Below the pieces are notes generated by a model. That model was not told where the DNA came from. It did no database searches and saw only the letters and a program-made list of their open reading frames with translations. Both the position numbers and the translations under genes were made by a program. A stretch of DNA of 64,000 bases from Pseudoalteromonas rubra (lineage in GTDB: Bacteria; Pseudomonadota; Gammaproteobacteria; Enterobacterales; Alteromonadaceae): NCBI RefSeq assembly GCF_000967655.1, contig NZ_JXYA01000004.1, positions 62,001 through 126,000 on the forward strand, written 5' to 3'. Below, in pieces: positions 26,500-35,188 of the stretch. The stretch's first letter is position 1; each line of letters opens with the position of its first letter.

Positions 26500-29400
26500 T
26501 TGCATACTTTGCCCGTCATCCGACAGCGGCCAACCTGCTGATGCTGGCCATTATTGTGCTTGGGCTGAGTGCACTCCCTCAGCTGAAGCGAGAAACTTTT
26601 CCTGAGATCGCACCAAGTCAAATTCAGGTGAGCGTGCCATACCCAGGTGCCAACCCGGAAGAATCTGAGCTTGCGTTATGTGTACCGCTCGAAGAAGCCA
26701 TGGACGGACTCAGTGATATTGAGCAGATCACCTGCGAAGCACGCGAAAGCATGGCCAAAATGATTGTTGAAATACAAGAAGGTGGCGATATTACCCGGCT
26801 GATGTCGGATGTAAAAACCGAGGTCGACGCCATCGACACCTTTCCGGACAAGGCCGAAAGCCCGGTTATTAAAGAGCTTGGTCGCACTGAGTCGTTGATC
26901 ACGTTAGCTATCAGTGCCGATTTACCTGCGGCTGAGTTAAAAGACTATGCTGAGTCGGTTAAGCGCAAATTGCAGCGGCTGCCGGATATCTCTTTGGTAG
27001 AGATCCACGGCTTTTCTGACCGCCAGCTCAGAGTTGAACTGTCTCTGGCTTTACTGCGCCAGTACGGTTTGTCGATTAACGATGTGGTCAGTCACATTGA
27101 GCGACAAAATATCAAACTGCCCGCCGGTAATTTAGAAACCCAGGGTAAAACACTGCAAATTCGTTTTGACCAGCAGGGTGTCACGGCCAAAGAGCTGGGC
27201 GAGCTGGTAATAGCCAGCACTCAGTCGGGCGGGCAACTTAAGCTTAAAGACTTAGGTCAGGTGACCGAGCGGTTTGAACTGGACGAGGCAAAAGTTGAGT
27301 TTAATGGTAAACCGGCCGCTTTGCTGAAAATCAAGAAAACCAAAGCGCAGGATGCACTGGACCTGGTTGAGCAGGTATATGAATTTGTTGAACTGGAACG
27401 CAAGCTGATCCCCGTAGGGATTGAGATGGCACTGACTTCAGATCAGGCCAAAATTGTCTCTGACCGTTTGGCTATGCTTACGACTAACTCCTGGCAGGGC
27501 TTTTTACTGGTGTTTGCCGTCATGTGGCTGTTTTTTACCTGGCGTTACTCGTTCTGGGTATCTATGGGTTTGCCTATTTCGTTTCTTGGCGCATTCTGGC
27601 TGATGACGGTGCTGGGTGTCAGCATCAATATGATCTCTATGGTGGGCATGTTAATGGCTATCGGCATTTTGATGGACGATGCCATTGTGATTGCCGAAAG
27701 CATTGCCAGTCATGTTGAGCGTGGCGAAGGCATCGAAGAAGGGGTGATCAAAGGCGTTAAACAGGTTGCGCCTGGCGTATTGTCGTCGTTTTTGACCACC
27801 GCCTCTGTGTTTGTCGGGCTGGCATTTATCGCGGGCGATATTGGCCAGATCATGAAGGTATTTCCGCAAATGTTGCTGGCCGTGCTGGTTGTGAGCCTGG
27901 TTGAGGCCTTCCTTATTCTGCCCAACCATCTGTTGCATTCACTGCATAAAAAACAGGATGCGCCGGCATCTGGTTTTAAGGCCCGGTTTAACCAGCGCTT
28001 TGAACGTTTTCGCACTGAGGTGTTGGTCGACTGGGTGGAACGCGCAGTGACATACCGTTATGCGGCCGTGGGCGGGGTACTTGCGCTGTTCTTCCTGAGT
28101 ATTTCTCTGATGGCAGGGGGCTTTTTGAAGTTTAAAGCCTTTCCTGAACTTGAGGGCGATATTCTTGAAATGCGCCTGCTGATGCCACAGGGCACGCCTT
28201 TGTATGAAACAGAGCTGCTGGTTGCTCGAGCCGTGAATGAACTAAACAAATTAGATGAAGCGTTTACGCCGGAGCAACCAGAACAACAGGCGTTGGTGCA
28301 AAACGTGATTGTGGAATACAACAGCAACCAGGATGCCGGTGAGGAGGGCACCCACGTAGCGACTGTACGTGCCGATTTGCTGACGGCTGAAACACGCAAT
28401 ACCAGTTTGCTGTTGTTACAGGACCGCTGGCGCGAAGCGGTTGGTGAAATTCCCGGTGCCTTGGCACTGGCATTTAAGCAGCCTGCAGTGGGGCCTGCCG
28501 GGCGCGCCATTGAGATCCGCCTGTATGGCGACGATCTGGCCATGTTGTCGAGTGCATCGTTCGAAATTCAGCAGGCGCTGGCTGAATATGATGGGGTGCA
28601 AAACCTGATGGACGACCTGCGTCCGGGTAAAGAAGAATGGCTGGTGCGTCTGCTGCCCGGGGCAATGTCGCTGGGCGTGGATGGCGCAACCATCGCCAAT
28701 CAGCTAAGAACCGCTTTCTTTGGTCAAAAGGCCGATGAGTTTCAGCGTGGTGATGAAACCATTGAGCTGGACGTCAGGCTGAGAAAAGCAGATAAATCGT
28801 CCTGGTGGCAGTTACAGAATTACCCGATCACGCTGGCCGATGGCAGGCAGATCCCGCTGTCGGCAGTGGCTGAGCTGATCCCCGCGCGGGGCTATGCGCG
28901 GATTAACCGGGTTGATGGTCAGCGCTCGGTAACCATAATTGGCGACGTTGACGCGGCCATTGCCAATACCGGTGAGATCATCGCCGCGGTTGACCAAACC
29001 GTAGTGGCGTCACTACTGGCCAAATATCCGTCGCTGTCTGTGAGCTATGAAGGGGAAGTAAAAGAAGGTGGCAGCACCGGCTCGTCGATTGGCAAAAAGT
29101 TCCTGATGGGGCTGGTGGGTGTCTTCATTATTTTGAGCTTTCAGTTCAGAAGCTATATGGAGCCTGTAATGGTCATGCTGGCCATCCCACTGGCGCTGAT
29201 CGGGGCGCTGTGGGGGCACGTGCTGCTCGGCTACGACTTTACCATTCCCAGCATGATGGGGTTCGTCTCCTTAGCCGGGATCGTTGTGAATGACTCCATT
29301 TTGCTGGTGACTTATATCAAGGAGCATCAAAAGCAAGGACTGGATGCACATCAGGCAGCAGTGCAGGCGGCGCGGGAGCGCTTCAGGGCAGTCTTTATCA

Positions 29401-29612
29401 CCACCGCGACCACAGTGGCTGGCATGTTACCACTGCTTTTAGAAACCAGCTTGCAGGCACAGATCTTACAGCCCCTGGTGGTAAGCCTGCTGTTTGGCAT
29501 TGCAGCGTCCTCTTTATTGGTGCTGTTTATCCTGCCCTGCCTATATGTGATCCTCGAAGACAGAGGCCTAGCAGCTCAACACCACCTGAGTGAATCACAG
29601 GCCAAAGCCTAG
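26496..29612 (+). CDS. RND-family multidrug efflux permease
   Basis: The product is 1038 residues, the normal size for an HAE1/AcrB-type pump. It starts MIAYFARHPTAANLLMLAII with the first membrane helix, then a large periplasmic loop (FPEIAPSQIQVSVPYPGANP), the helix bundle with the proton-relay pair in GILMDDAIVIAES, a second periplasmic loop from ~545, and the C-terminal bundle (GIVVNDSILLVTYI). The start ATGA overlaps the adaptor stop. With the adaptor it should export drugs or toxic metabolites using the proton gradient; substrate range cannot be read from sequence. Confidence 0.94.
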   Translation: MIAYFARHPTAANLLMLAIIVLGLSALPQLKRETFPEIAPSQIQVSVPYPGANPEESELALCVPLEEAMDGLSDIEQITCEARESMAKMIVEIQEGGDITRLMSDVKTEVDAIDTFPDKAESPVIKELGRTESLITLAISADLPAAELKDYAESVKRKLQRLPDISLVEIHGFSDRQLRVELSLALLRQYGLSINDVVSHIERQNIKLPAGNLETQGKTLQIRFDQQGVTAKELGELVIASTQSGGQLKLKDLGQVTERFELDEAKVEFNGKPAALLKIKKTKAQDALDLVEQVYEFVELERKLIPVGIEMALTSDQAKIVSDRLAMLTTNSWQGFLLVFAVMWLFFTWRYSFWVSMGLPISFLGAFWLMTVLGVSINMISMVGMLMAIGILMDDAIVIAESIASHVERGEGIEEGVIKGVKQVAPGVLSSFLTTASVFVGLAFIAGDIGQIMKVFPQMLLAVLVVSLVEAFLILPNHLLHSLHKKQDAPASGFKARFNQRFERFRTEVLVDWVERAVTYRYAAVGGVLALFFLSISLMAGGFLKFKAFPELEGDILEMRLLMPQGTPLYETELLVARAVNELNKLDEAFTPEQPEQQALVQNVIVEYNSNQDAGEEGTHVATVRADLLTAETRNTSLLLLQDRWREAVGEIPGALALAFKQPAVGPAGRAIEIRLYGDDLAMLSSASFEIQQALAEYDGVQNLMDDLRPGKEEWLVRLLPGAMSLGVDGATIANQLRTAFFGQKADEFQRGDETIELDVRLRKADKSSWWQLQNYPITLADGRQIPLSAVAELIPARGYARINRVDGQRSVTIIGDVDAAIANTGEIIAAVDQTVVASLLAKYPSLSVSYEGEVKEGGSTGSSIGKKFLMGLVGVFIILSFQFRSYMEPVMVMLAIPLALIGALWGHVLLGYDFTIPSMMGFVSLAGIVVNDSILLVTYIKEHQKQGLDAHQAAVQAARERFRAVFITTATTVAGMLPLLLETSLQAQILQPLVVSLLFGIAASSLLVLFILPCLYVILEDRGLAAQHHLSESQAKA

Positions 29613-29619
29613 TCCGCTT

Positions 29620-29652
29620 GAGCGCCCCCAAATCAATGGTTTAGGGGCGCTC
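29620..29652 (+). terminator. Hairpin after the RND operon
   Basis: GAGCGCCCC (29620-29628) pairs perfectly with GGGGCGCTC (29644-29652). The loop is 15 bases and there is no clean T-run, so it is a weak terminator or an RNA-stabilising hairpin. Confidence 0.5.
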
Positions 29653-29771
29653 TGTCGTCATCAATAAAAAACATTTCTAAAAAACATATTGACCTAAAGT
29701 TATCTTGAGGTTTTATCTTTGCCTTTCTTTCAGCGCAACATAGTGTTGTGACAACCACAAAGGAGAGGAAT

Positions 29772-30161
29772 ATGAACTTAAATCAGGTAACTTTGAGTGT
29801 GAATGATATGGACGAAGCGGTTGAGTTTTATCTTAAGCTGGGCTTTACGCAAATTGTGGAAACGCCCCATTATGCGCGTTTTGTGTGCCCGCATGGCGAT
29901 GCAACCTTCTCGCTGTTATTGTCTGAGGACGAGCTCCAGCATAACACCACCATTTATTTTGAACATGAAGCGCTGGAGCAGTGGATTGCAATGATAGAGT
30001 CTCGTGGCATCACTTTGTTACAGGCCCCAACCGACGAGCCTTATTTGTGGCGTGAAGCAATAGTAGCCGACCCATCCGGGAATAAGATCAAGCTATACTG
30101 GGCGGGCGAAAATCGCCTTAATCCACCATGGCGAGTTGAAAAGCGTTATGCCGGTGAGTAA
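29772..30161 (+). CDS. VOC-superfamily (glyoxalase/dioxygenase fold) protein
   Basis: The product is 129 residues from ATG 29772, which has AAGGAGAGG directly upstream. NLNQVTLSVNDMDEAVEFYL is the usual opening of a vicinal-oxygen-chelate domain, and AIVADPSGNKIKLYWAGENR its usual end. The usual first metal ligand position (HVxL/HVxx) is QVTL here, so metal binding, if any, differs from glyoxalase I. Function unknown; small VOC proteins include resistance proteins and lyases. It stands alone between the efflux operon and ltaE. Confidence 0.8.
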   Translation: MNLNQVTLSVNDMDEAVEFYLKLGFTQIVETPHYARFVCPHGDATFSLLLSEDELQHNTTIYFEHEALEQWIAMIESRGITLLQAPTDEPYLWREAIVADPSGNKIKLYWAGENRLNPPWRVEKRYAGE

Positions 30162-30247
30162 AACCGGCCAGCGTATGAGACTTGTATAAAAGTGAAAAAT
30201 GTTTTCTACTGGCGCTTTAATTTATTGCCGTAAAAGGAAAAACAACC

Positions 30248-31255
30248 ATGATAGATTTCAGATCCGATACCGTAACCAAACCGTGTAAACCCATGCTTCA
30301 GGCTATGGTTGAGGCAGAGGTTGGCGATGATGTCTATGGTGACGATCCTACGGTCAATCAGTTGGAACAGTTTGCGGCGCAGCGCCATGGATTTGAGGCG
30401 GCGGTGTTTGTCAGCTCAGGCACACAAGCTAATTTATTGGCGATACTGGCCCATTGTGAGCGTGGTGATGAGTACTTGTGCGGACAAAGCGCCCATAACT
30501 ATCGCTATGAAGCCGGTGGTGCGGCGGTACTGGGGTCGGTTCAACCTCAGCCAGTAGAAAACGAGCCGGATGGCAGCCTGGATCTGCAAAAACTGGCAAC
30601 CTATATCAAACCCGATGACTTTCACTTTGCCCACACTAAATTGCTAAGCCTGGAAAACACCATTGGCGGCAAAGTGTTGAGCCTGGATTATCTGGCTCAG
30701 GCACGCGCGTTTTGCGATCAACACAAGCTGCAGCTACATCTTGACGGTGCCCGGGTATATAACGCAGCAGTGGCACTTGAGGTCGACATCCGGGCCATTG
30801 CACAGCATTTCGATTCTATGACCATTTGCTTGTCTAAAGGGTTGGGGGCTCCGATTGGATCTTTGTTACTGGGCAGCAAGGCGTTTATCAGCAAGGCCCG
30901 CAGATTAAGAAAAATGCTGGGGGGTGGTATGCGCCAGGCGGGCATATTAGCTGCGGCAGGCAGGTACGCGCTGGAAAATAACGTAGAGCGTTTACGTGAA
31001 GATCACGATAATGCGCGTTATCTGGCCGAGCGACTGAACGAACTGCCTGGGTTTGATACCTCGGCTTATCCAGTACATACCAATCTGGTTTATGTTGATG
31101 TAGCAAATCAAGTTGATATTCATAAGGTTGCTAAAGACTTGATTGAGCAGGGGATCCAGATCACGCCGGGTTATCAGGGAATGCGTCTGGTTACGCATCT
31201 GGGTGTGAGTCGTGCAGATATCGACAGGCTGATCCAGGCGCTGAACAGCCTGTAA
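30248..31255 (+). CDS. ltaE: Low-specificity L-threonine aldolase
   Basis: The product is 335 residues, the normal length. It opens MIDFRSDTVTKPCKPMLQAM with EVGDDVYGDDPTVNQLE, the signature start of threonine aldolases. SSGTQANLLAIL binds the PLP phosphate, HLDGARVYNAAVAL holds the PLP-aspartate, and the Schiff-base Lys is in TICLSKGLGAPIGS. The enzyme cleaves threonine or allo-threonine to glycine and acetaldehyde in the cytosol. The ribosome site AAAGGAAAAA precedes the ATG. It converges on the phytase-like gene, with a shared terminator between them. Confidence 0.95.
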   Translation: MIDFRSDTVTKPCKPMLQAMVEAEVGDDVYGDDPTVNQLEQFAAQRHGFEAAVFVSSGTQANLLAILAHCERGDEYLCGQSAHNYRYEAGGAAVLGSVQPQPVENEPDGSLDLQKLATYIKPDDFHFAHTKLLSLENTIGGKVLSLDYLAQARAFCDQHKLQLHLDGARVYNAAVALEVDIRAIAQHFDSMTICLSKGLGAPIGSLLLGSKAFISKARRLRKMLGGGMRQAGILAAAGRYALENNVERLREDHDNARYLAERLNELPGFDTSAYPVHTNLVYVDVANQVDIHKVAKDLIEQGIQITPGYQGMRLVTHLGVSRADIDRLIQALNSL

Positions 31256-31296
31256 TGACGTGCCCGTCGGCAGACTAACATTAACAGCAAAAAGTT

Positions 31297-31330
31297 CTGA
31301 ACCCAACAGCCAGCATATTGTTGGGTTCAG
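31297..31330. terminator. Bidirectional terminator between ltaE and the phytase-like gene
   Basis: The perfect 12-base stem CTGAACCCAACA/TGTTGGGTTCAG has a 10-base loop and lies between two converging genes, with A's before and T's after it. Confidence 0.75.
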
Positions 31331-31338
31331 TTTGTCTA

Positions 31339-32961
31339 TCACTTGTTGAGTATTAACCCCTCAAACAAGTAAAGACGATTCCCATCCACTTGTGTTTTTC
31401 CTGCATCCAGATATTTCTGCTCCAGTGTGCCATTGGTAGACCAGGTGGCAAAATCGTCATCGTTGAGTACGCCAAGCCTGGTGTAGTCAATAAGCCACAT
31501 ACCTTCGAGTTTATCGTGCGGATAGCTCACTTGTTCAACCAAATCGAGCACCAGCGACTTGCTTACAGGCACTATGCCTGCGGTATTTAAAGCGTCCCAG
31601 CCTTGTTCCAGCACAACTTCCTCGAGGGTATTATCTTGTAGCAATAAACCCCGCTCTTCATCCTGTGTCAGTTGTCCTGACGAAGCGACCTCTTCCAGAT
31701 TAGTGGCGTCACTCAGGTCGATTTTATAAATGCGTTTCATAGCATCTGGTGTGGTGTTGTAAAACGCGCCATCGCGCTCAATTACCAAAAACTCAGTCGC
31801 AGACAGGGCGACTATCCCTGAGTTAGAGTTTTGGTTTTTTTCCTGTTTATACAAATATTGCCCAACGGCTCTGGTTTCCAGGTTAATTGTTACAATACGA
31901 ACTATGTCTAAGTCTTTAACGGTTTTAGACGGGTTATACAAAGTAGATTGCATAATACCGACCAGGGTTTTCTCATCCGGTGTAATGGCCAGGCCTTCCA
32001 TGCCGCGGTTTGCACGACGGTTGGCAAATTCAGCGGGCAGGTTTAGTTCGACCCGGTCATCTCCTGTAAATGCATTGATACGTGATAGTTCAACACCGTT
32101 AGCATCATAATGAACAAGATGTGGGCCATATTCATCACTGATCCAAAAAGTACCATCTTTCAAGGCAACCAGACCTTCACCGTCCAGCCCGTAGTCGTCG
32201 AGTTTGAGCGGGTTATTTACGGGATCATAAGGTTGCGTGTTATCAACCAAAATGGGGGTGCCGTTGGCGTCGTATGGGGTTTCGCCGGTGCCACCGAGGC
32301 CAGAGCGATTGGGTAAGCCCGTGATGGGCGTGCCGTCGGGACGTTTGAGCAGAATTTCTTTTAGTTTAACTATCTGGCCATTGTTTTGTAGTTCAAATAA
32401 GCCGATACGGGGAGTGTAGTCTGGAGTTGGAAACTTTTTTCCTTTGCCGTAATCGCCTGTGTAGGTGGCATTGGGGCCACGATCGGTGAGTGCATAGAAT
32501 TGCGTATTTTTGGTAGGGTGGGCAACCATGTCGGAGCCATAACCCCCATTGCGCACTTCAAAGGTGCTTCCCGCAATATCCCCATTTTGCAGGTCGCTGC
32601 GCATGGCTGTATAAGGTAGCACAGCGCCCTGGCTTGTCACAGGCGAAGGCTGGCATACATAATTGGTTTGCTTGATTTCTGGTTCGTTTAGTTTGCCATC
32701 ACTGTTGCTATCAATACCCGATTGCAGCGCAATGCCACCAAAATAGCAGTGCTCATTGCCCATAGGTAAGGTGAGCTGGTTTAGCAAACTAGTCATCCCG
32801 TTGGCACCGTCAGTGCCTTTGCTGCCAGTTTGCCCGGCACTACCGTGATTGCCATCTTTACCATTCGTTCCCGCTTGTCCGTCTTTCCCATTGTCGCCAT
32901 CACAGGCGGTTAGGGCAAATATCACCGACAATGTCAGCAGACTCTTGGTAGCACATTTCAT
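31339..32961 (-). CDS. Lipoprotein with collagen-like stalk and phytase-like esterase domain
   Basis: The product is 540 residues. LSVIFALTACDGD is a lipobox, so the mature protein starts at Cys20 and is anchored in the membrane. Immediately after come about ten Gly-X-Y triplets (GKDGQAGTNGKDGNHGSAGQ...), a collagen-like spacer, and then an EF-hand-like or calcium-type loop (DSNSDGKLNEPE). Residues ~115-530 form an 'esterase-like activity of phytase' domain (YALTDRGPNATYTGDYGKG, DGEGLVALKDGTFWISDEYG, GMEGLAITPDEKTLVG). It may hydrolyse phosphoesters outside the cell. The ATG follows AAAAGGATAAAAC; a hairpin sits in the leader at 32986-33008. Confidence 0.85.
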   Translation of the reverse strand: MKCATKSLLTLSVIFALTACDGDNGKDGQAGTNGKDGNHGSAGQTGSKGTDGANGMTSLLNQLTLPMGNEHCYFGGIALQSGIDSNSDGKLNEPEIKQTNYVCQPSPVTSQGAVLPYTAMRSDLQNGDIAGSTFEVRNGGYGSDMVAHPTKNTQFYALTDRGPNATYTGDYGKGKKFPTPDYTPRIGLFELQNNGQIVKLKEILLKRPDGTPITGLPNRSGLGGTGETPYDANGTPILVDNTQPYDPVNNPLKLDDYGLDGEGLVALKDGTFWISDEYGPHLVHYDANGVELSRINAFTGDDRVELNLPAEFANRRANRGMEGLAITPDEKTLVGIMQSTLYNPSKTVKDLDIVRIVTINLETRAVGQYLYKQEKNQNSNSGIVALSATEFLVIERDGAFYNTTPDAMKRIYKIDLSDATNLEEVASSGQLTQDEERGLLLQDNTLEEVVLEQGWDALNTAGIVPVSKSLVLDLVEQVSYPHDKLEGMWLIDYTRLGVLNDDDFATWSTNGTLEQKYLDAGKTQVDGNRLYLFEGLILNK

Positions 32962-32985
32962 TGTTTTATCCTTTTAATTAGTGTG

Positions 32986-33008
32986 GCCAGAGCTCCGTGG
33001 GCTCTGGC
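32986..33008 (-). promoter_or_regulatory. Hairpin in the 5' leader of the phytase-like lipoprotein gene
   Basis: GCCAGAGC (32986-32993) and GCTCTGGC (33001-33008) form a perfect 8-base stem with a 7-base loop, 25 bases upstream of the start codon on the minus strand. It could affect mRNA stability or translation; no riboswitch class is recognised. Confidence 0.4.
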
Positions 33009-33185
33009 AAATTGAGTATGGAAGCAATCAAGGTCAATCTAAACGGGTACAATAACGAAATGATGACAGGGAGATACTTGCCGGCTTATCGATGGATAGA
33101 CTATTTTGGGTAACAAAAAGCTGCACTTTAACCACCCGCTGTGAGAGTCTGGTGTGGTAAGCACGAATACAACAGGGTGAACACA

Positions 33186-33878
33186 ATGAAAACCATCGGA
33201 TTGATAGGCGGCATGAGCTGGGAGTCAACCTTAAGCTACTACAGTTTGCTGAACGAGGGAGTAAAAGCAGCACTGGGTGGGCTGCACTCGGCAAAAATCG
33301 TATTAGTCAGTGTTGATTTTGCTGAAGTTGAAGCGCAGCAACGAGAAGGAGACTGGCAAGGGGCCGCCGCACTTTTGGCGCGCGCTGCTCAGTCTGTTGA
33401 AGCGGCTGGGGCAGACTTTGTTCTGATCTGTACCAACACGATGCACAAGGTTGCAGAGGAAGTACGCCAGGCGATAGAGATCCCACTTTTGCATATTGCG
33501 GATGCAACCGGGCAGGCCCTGGTACGAGACGGGATCAGGAAGGTGGGACTACTGGGGACACGCTTCACCATGCAAGAGGCTTTCTATCGCACTCGTCTGG
33601 CGGACCAGTTTGGCTTGGAAGTGTGTGTACCAGCGGAGTCTTGCCAGCAACGTGTCCATGATGTGATTTATCAGGAACTTTGCCTTGGCAAGGTAACTGA
33701 CAGCGCGCGGCAGGATTACATACGTATCATCAAAGCGCTGCAAGAGTCGGGGGCTGAGGCGGTTATTCTGGGTTGTACTGAAATCGCCTTACTTATTGGC
33801 GACGCCGATGTTGATATTCCTCTTTATGACACCACCGCTATTCATGTACAAAGTGCACTCAATACATCGCTCGCTTAG
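33186..33878 (+). CDS. Aspartate/glutamate racemase family protein
   Basis: The product is 230 residues from ATG 33186 (GGGTGAACACA upstream). MKTIGLIGGMSWESTLSYYS is the characteristic opening of the aspartate-racemase (RacX/YgeA-type) family. Both catalytic cysteines are present: FVLICTNTMHK and AVILGCTEIALLI. The enzyme should interconvert L- and D- forms of an amino acid without PLP. Which amino acid cannot be told. Spacing to the next gene is 96 bases on the same strand, so co-expression with the dioxygenase-like gene is possible. Confidence 0.88.
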   Translation: MKTIGLIGGMSWESTLSYYSLLNEGVKAALGGLHSAKIVLVSVDFAEVEAQQREGDWQGAAALLARAAQSVEAAGADFVLICTNTMHKVAEEVRQAIEIPLLHIADATGQALVRDGIRKVGLLGTRFTMQEAFYRTRLADQFGLEVCVPAESCQQRVHDVIYQELCLGKVTDSARQDYIRIIKALQESGAEAVILGCTEIALLIGDADVDIPLYDTTAIHVQSALNTSLA

Positions 33879-33974
33879 GAAAAACAAGGCTTTGGCGTAA
33901 CCGAGCGTAATTGCTATATTGAAAAGAATGAGCAAAGCTAAGTGACTGGTAATATAAGGACAGAGGGTTTGGTT

Positions 33975-34883
33975 ATGGCTTCTATAGAAAAACAAAAGTT
34001 GAGCTTTTACGAGCAAAATGGTTTTGTGCGCTTTGAACACGCGTTGTCGCAAGAATTGTTACAGCGCCTGAGAGAATTGTCGGTCAGATTAGAAGCATCG
34101 GCAAAACAAGAGCTGGCAGATGGTGCGGTGCGCAATCAGTACTATTTGTCGAATGAATCGGGAGAGCCCAGGCTGTTTCGTTACAATGATCTCTTTTTTG
34201 ATGATCCTGAATTGGTGTTAGAGCTGCTCGCCAGTCCAACTATGCTGGCAATATGCGAAAGCATGGTGGGCCTTGGCTGTGTGCCTATGCAGCTTGATCT
34301 GGTGTACAAATATCCGCACCCGCATCCGCACATTGCCTGGCATCATGGTGCACCACACCCAAGGAACTACCCGTACCTGAATGTAGGCGTCTATCTGGAT
34401 GATGCCGATCTTGATGATGGCTGTTTAAGGTATATTCCCGACTCCCAGCACAAAATTTTAGATATCTATACGCTTTCCAGTGAGCATGGCTGGCAAATTC
34501 CCGGCGTTGTTCAGCAGCCAGCAAAAGCGGGCGATATTCTGGTGCAGGATATGATGATACTGCACAGCTCTGAGCCAAAAAGAAGCGAAGGTGTGCGGCG
34601 TACGATTTATATTGAACTGCGTCCTGTCGAAGGGATAGCCGAAAGTGGTAAACAAAGCGTGCAATGGGCCGAACTCAGAAAGCAATGGATGGCGCATGTC
34701 ATCAAAAGGGCCGACCCTAAAGACGTACCTGCAGATTGGCTGGCTTTTTATGGCGAACCGCAATACGAGCTGGCCACTTTGGTGAACCTGATCAAAGAAA
34801 AGTGGGAGCCACCCATCCCGGCTGTTTGGTCACACAGAGACGTTGAGCATCCGGATTACCCAACGCCTGCAGACTTACGCTGA
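33975..34883 (+). CDS. Phytanoyl-CoA dioxygenase (PhyH) family protein with an HHG iron motif
   Basis: The product is 302 residues from ATG 33975 (AGAGGG seven bases upstream). The PhyH fold is clear: FYEQNGFVRFEHALSQELLQ at the N-terminus, then PHPHIAWHHGAPHPRNYPYL, VGVYLDDADLDDGCLRYIPD, and LHSSEPKRSEGVRRTIYIEL. The family normally binds Fe(II) with HxD...H; aligned with the usual WHQD this protein reads WHHG (His123, His124, Gly125), so the carboxylate ligand is missing, while the distal His197 and the 2-oxoglutarate Arg (208/209) are kept. A Gly or Ala at this place is the hallmark of non-haem iron halogenases. I call the family with confidence but not the reaction. Confidence 0.85.
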   Translation: MASIEKQKLSFYEQNGFVRFEHALSQELLQRLRELSVRLEASAKQELADGAVRNQYYLSNESGEPRLFRYNDLFFDDPELVLELLASPTMLAICESMVGLGCVPMQLDLVYKYPHPHPHIAWHHGAPHPRNYPYLNVGVYLDDADLDDGCLRYIPDSQHKILDIYTLSSEHGWQIPGVVQQPAKAGDILVQDMMILHSSEPKRSEGVRRTIYIELRPVEGIAESGKQSVQWAELRKQWMAHVIKRADPKDVPADWLAFYGEPQYELATLVNLIKEKWEPPIPAVWSHRDVEHPDYPTPADLR

Positions 34884-35188
34884 GCGGGCACTGTGTCGGT
34901 CAGGTAAATAATGTGGGTGGAAAGGGCGAACGTGACCCCTTTCAACCCAAGAAAACTGTTAACATTTCTCTTTGCGAACTTGCATTGCCTTATCGGGTCG
35001 CCAGGGCCTGAGCTTTCCTTCTCGTATATCTCAAAAACGTATTTTCGATGAATTTATATACTCAAACGGATTTTTTGTTCACTTAATATTCTAATTGATG
35101 TGATTTTGATGAATTTTTTATGTTTTATTAAAGATTTCATATTTCAATTGTGTGACAATGTGTGGGCAAAATTAGTTAAGGAGTAATT
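34884..35188. promoter_or_regulatory. AT-rich promoter region of the exoprotein gene
   Basis: These 305 bases become very AT-rich toward the start of the phospholipase-like gene and end with AAGGAG just before its ATG. No gene or repeat is visible. Confidence 0.4.
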
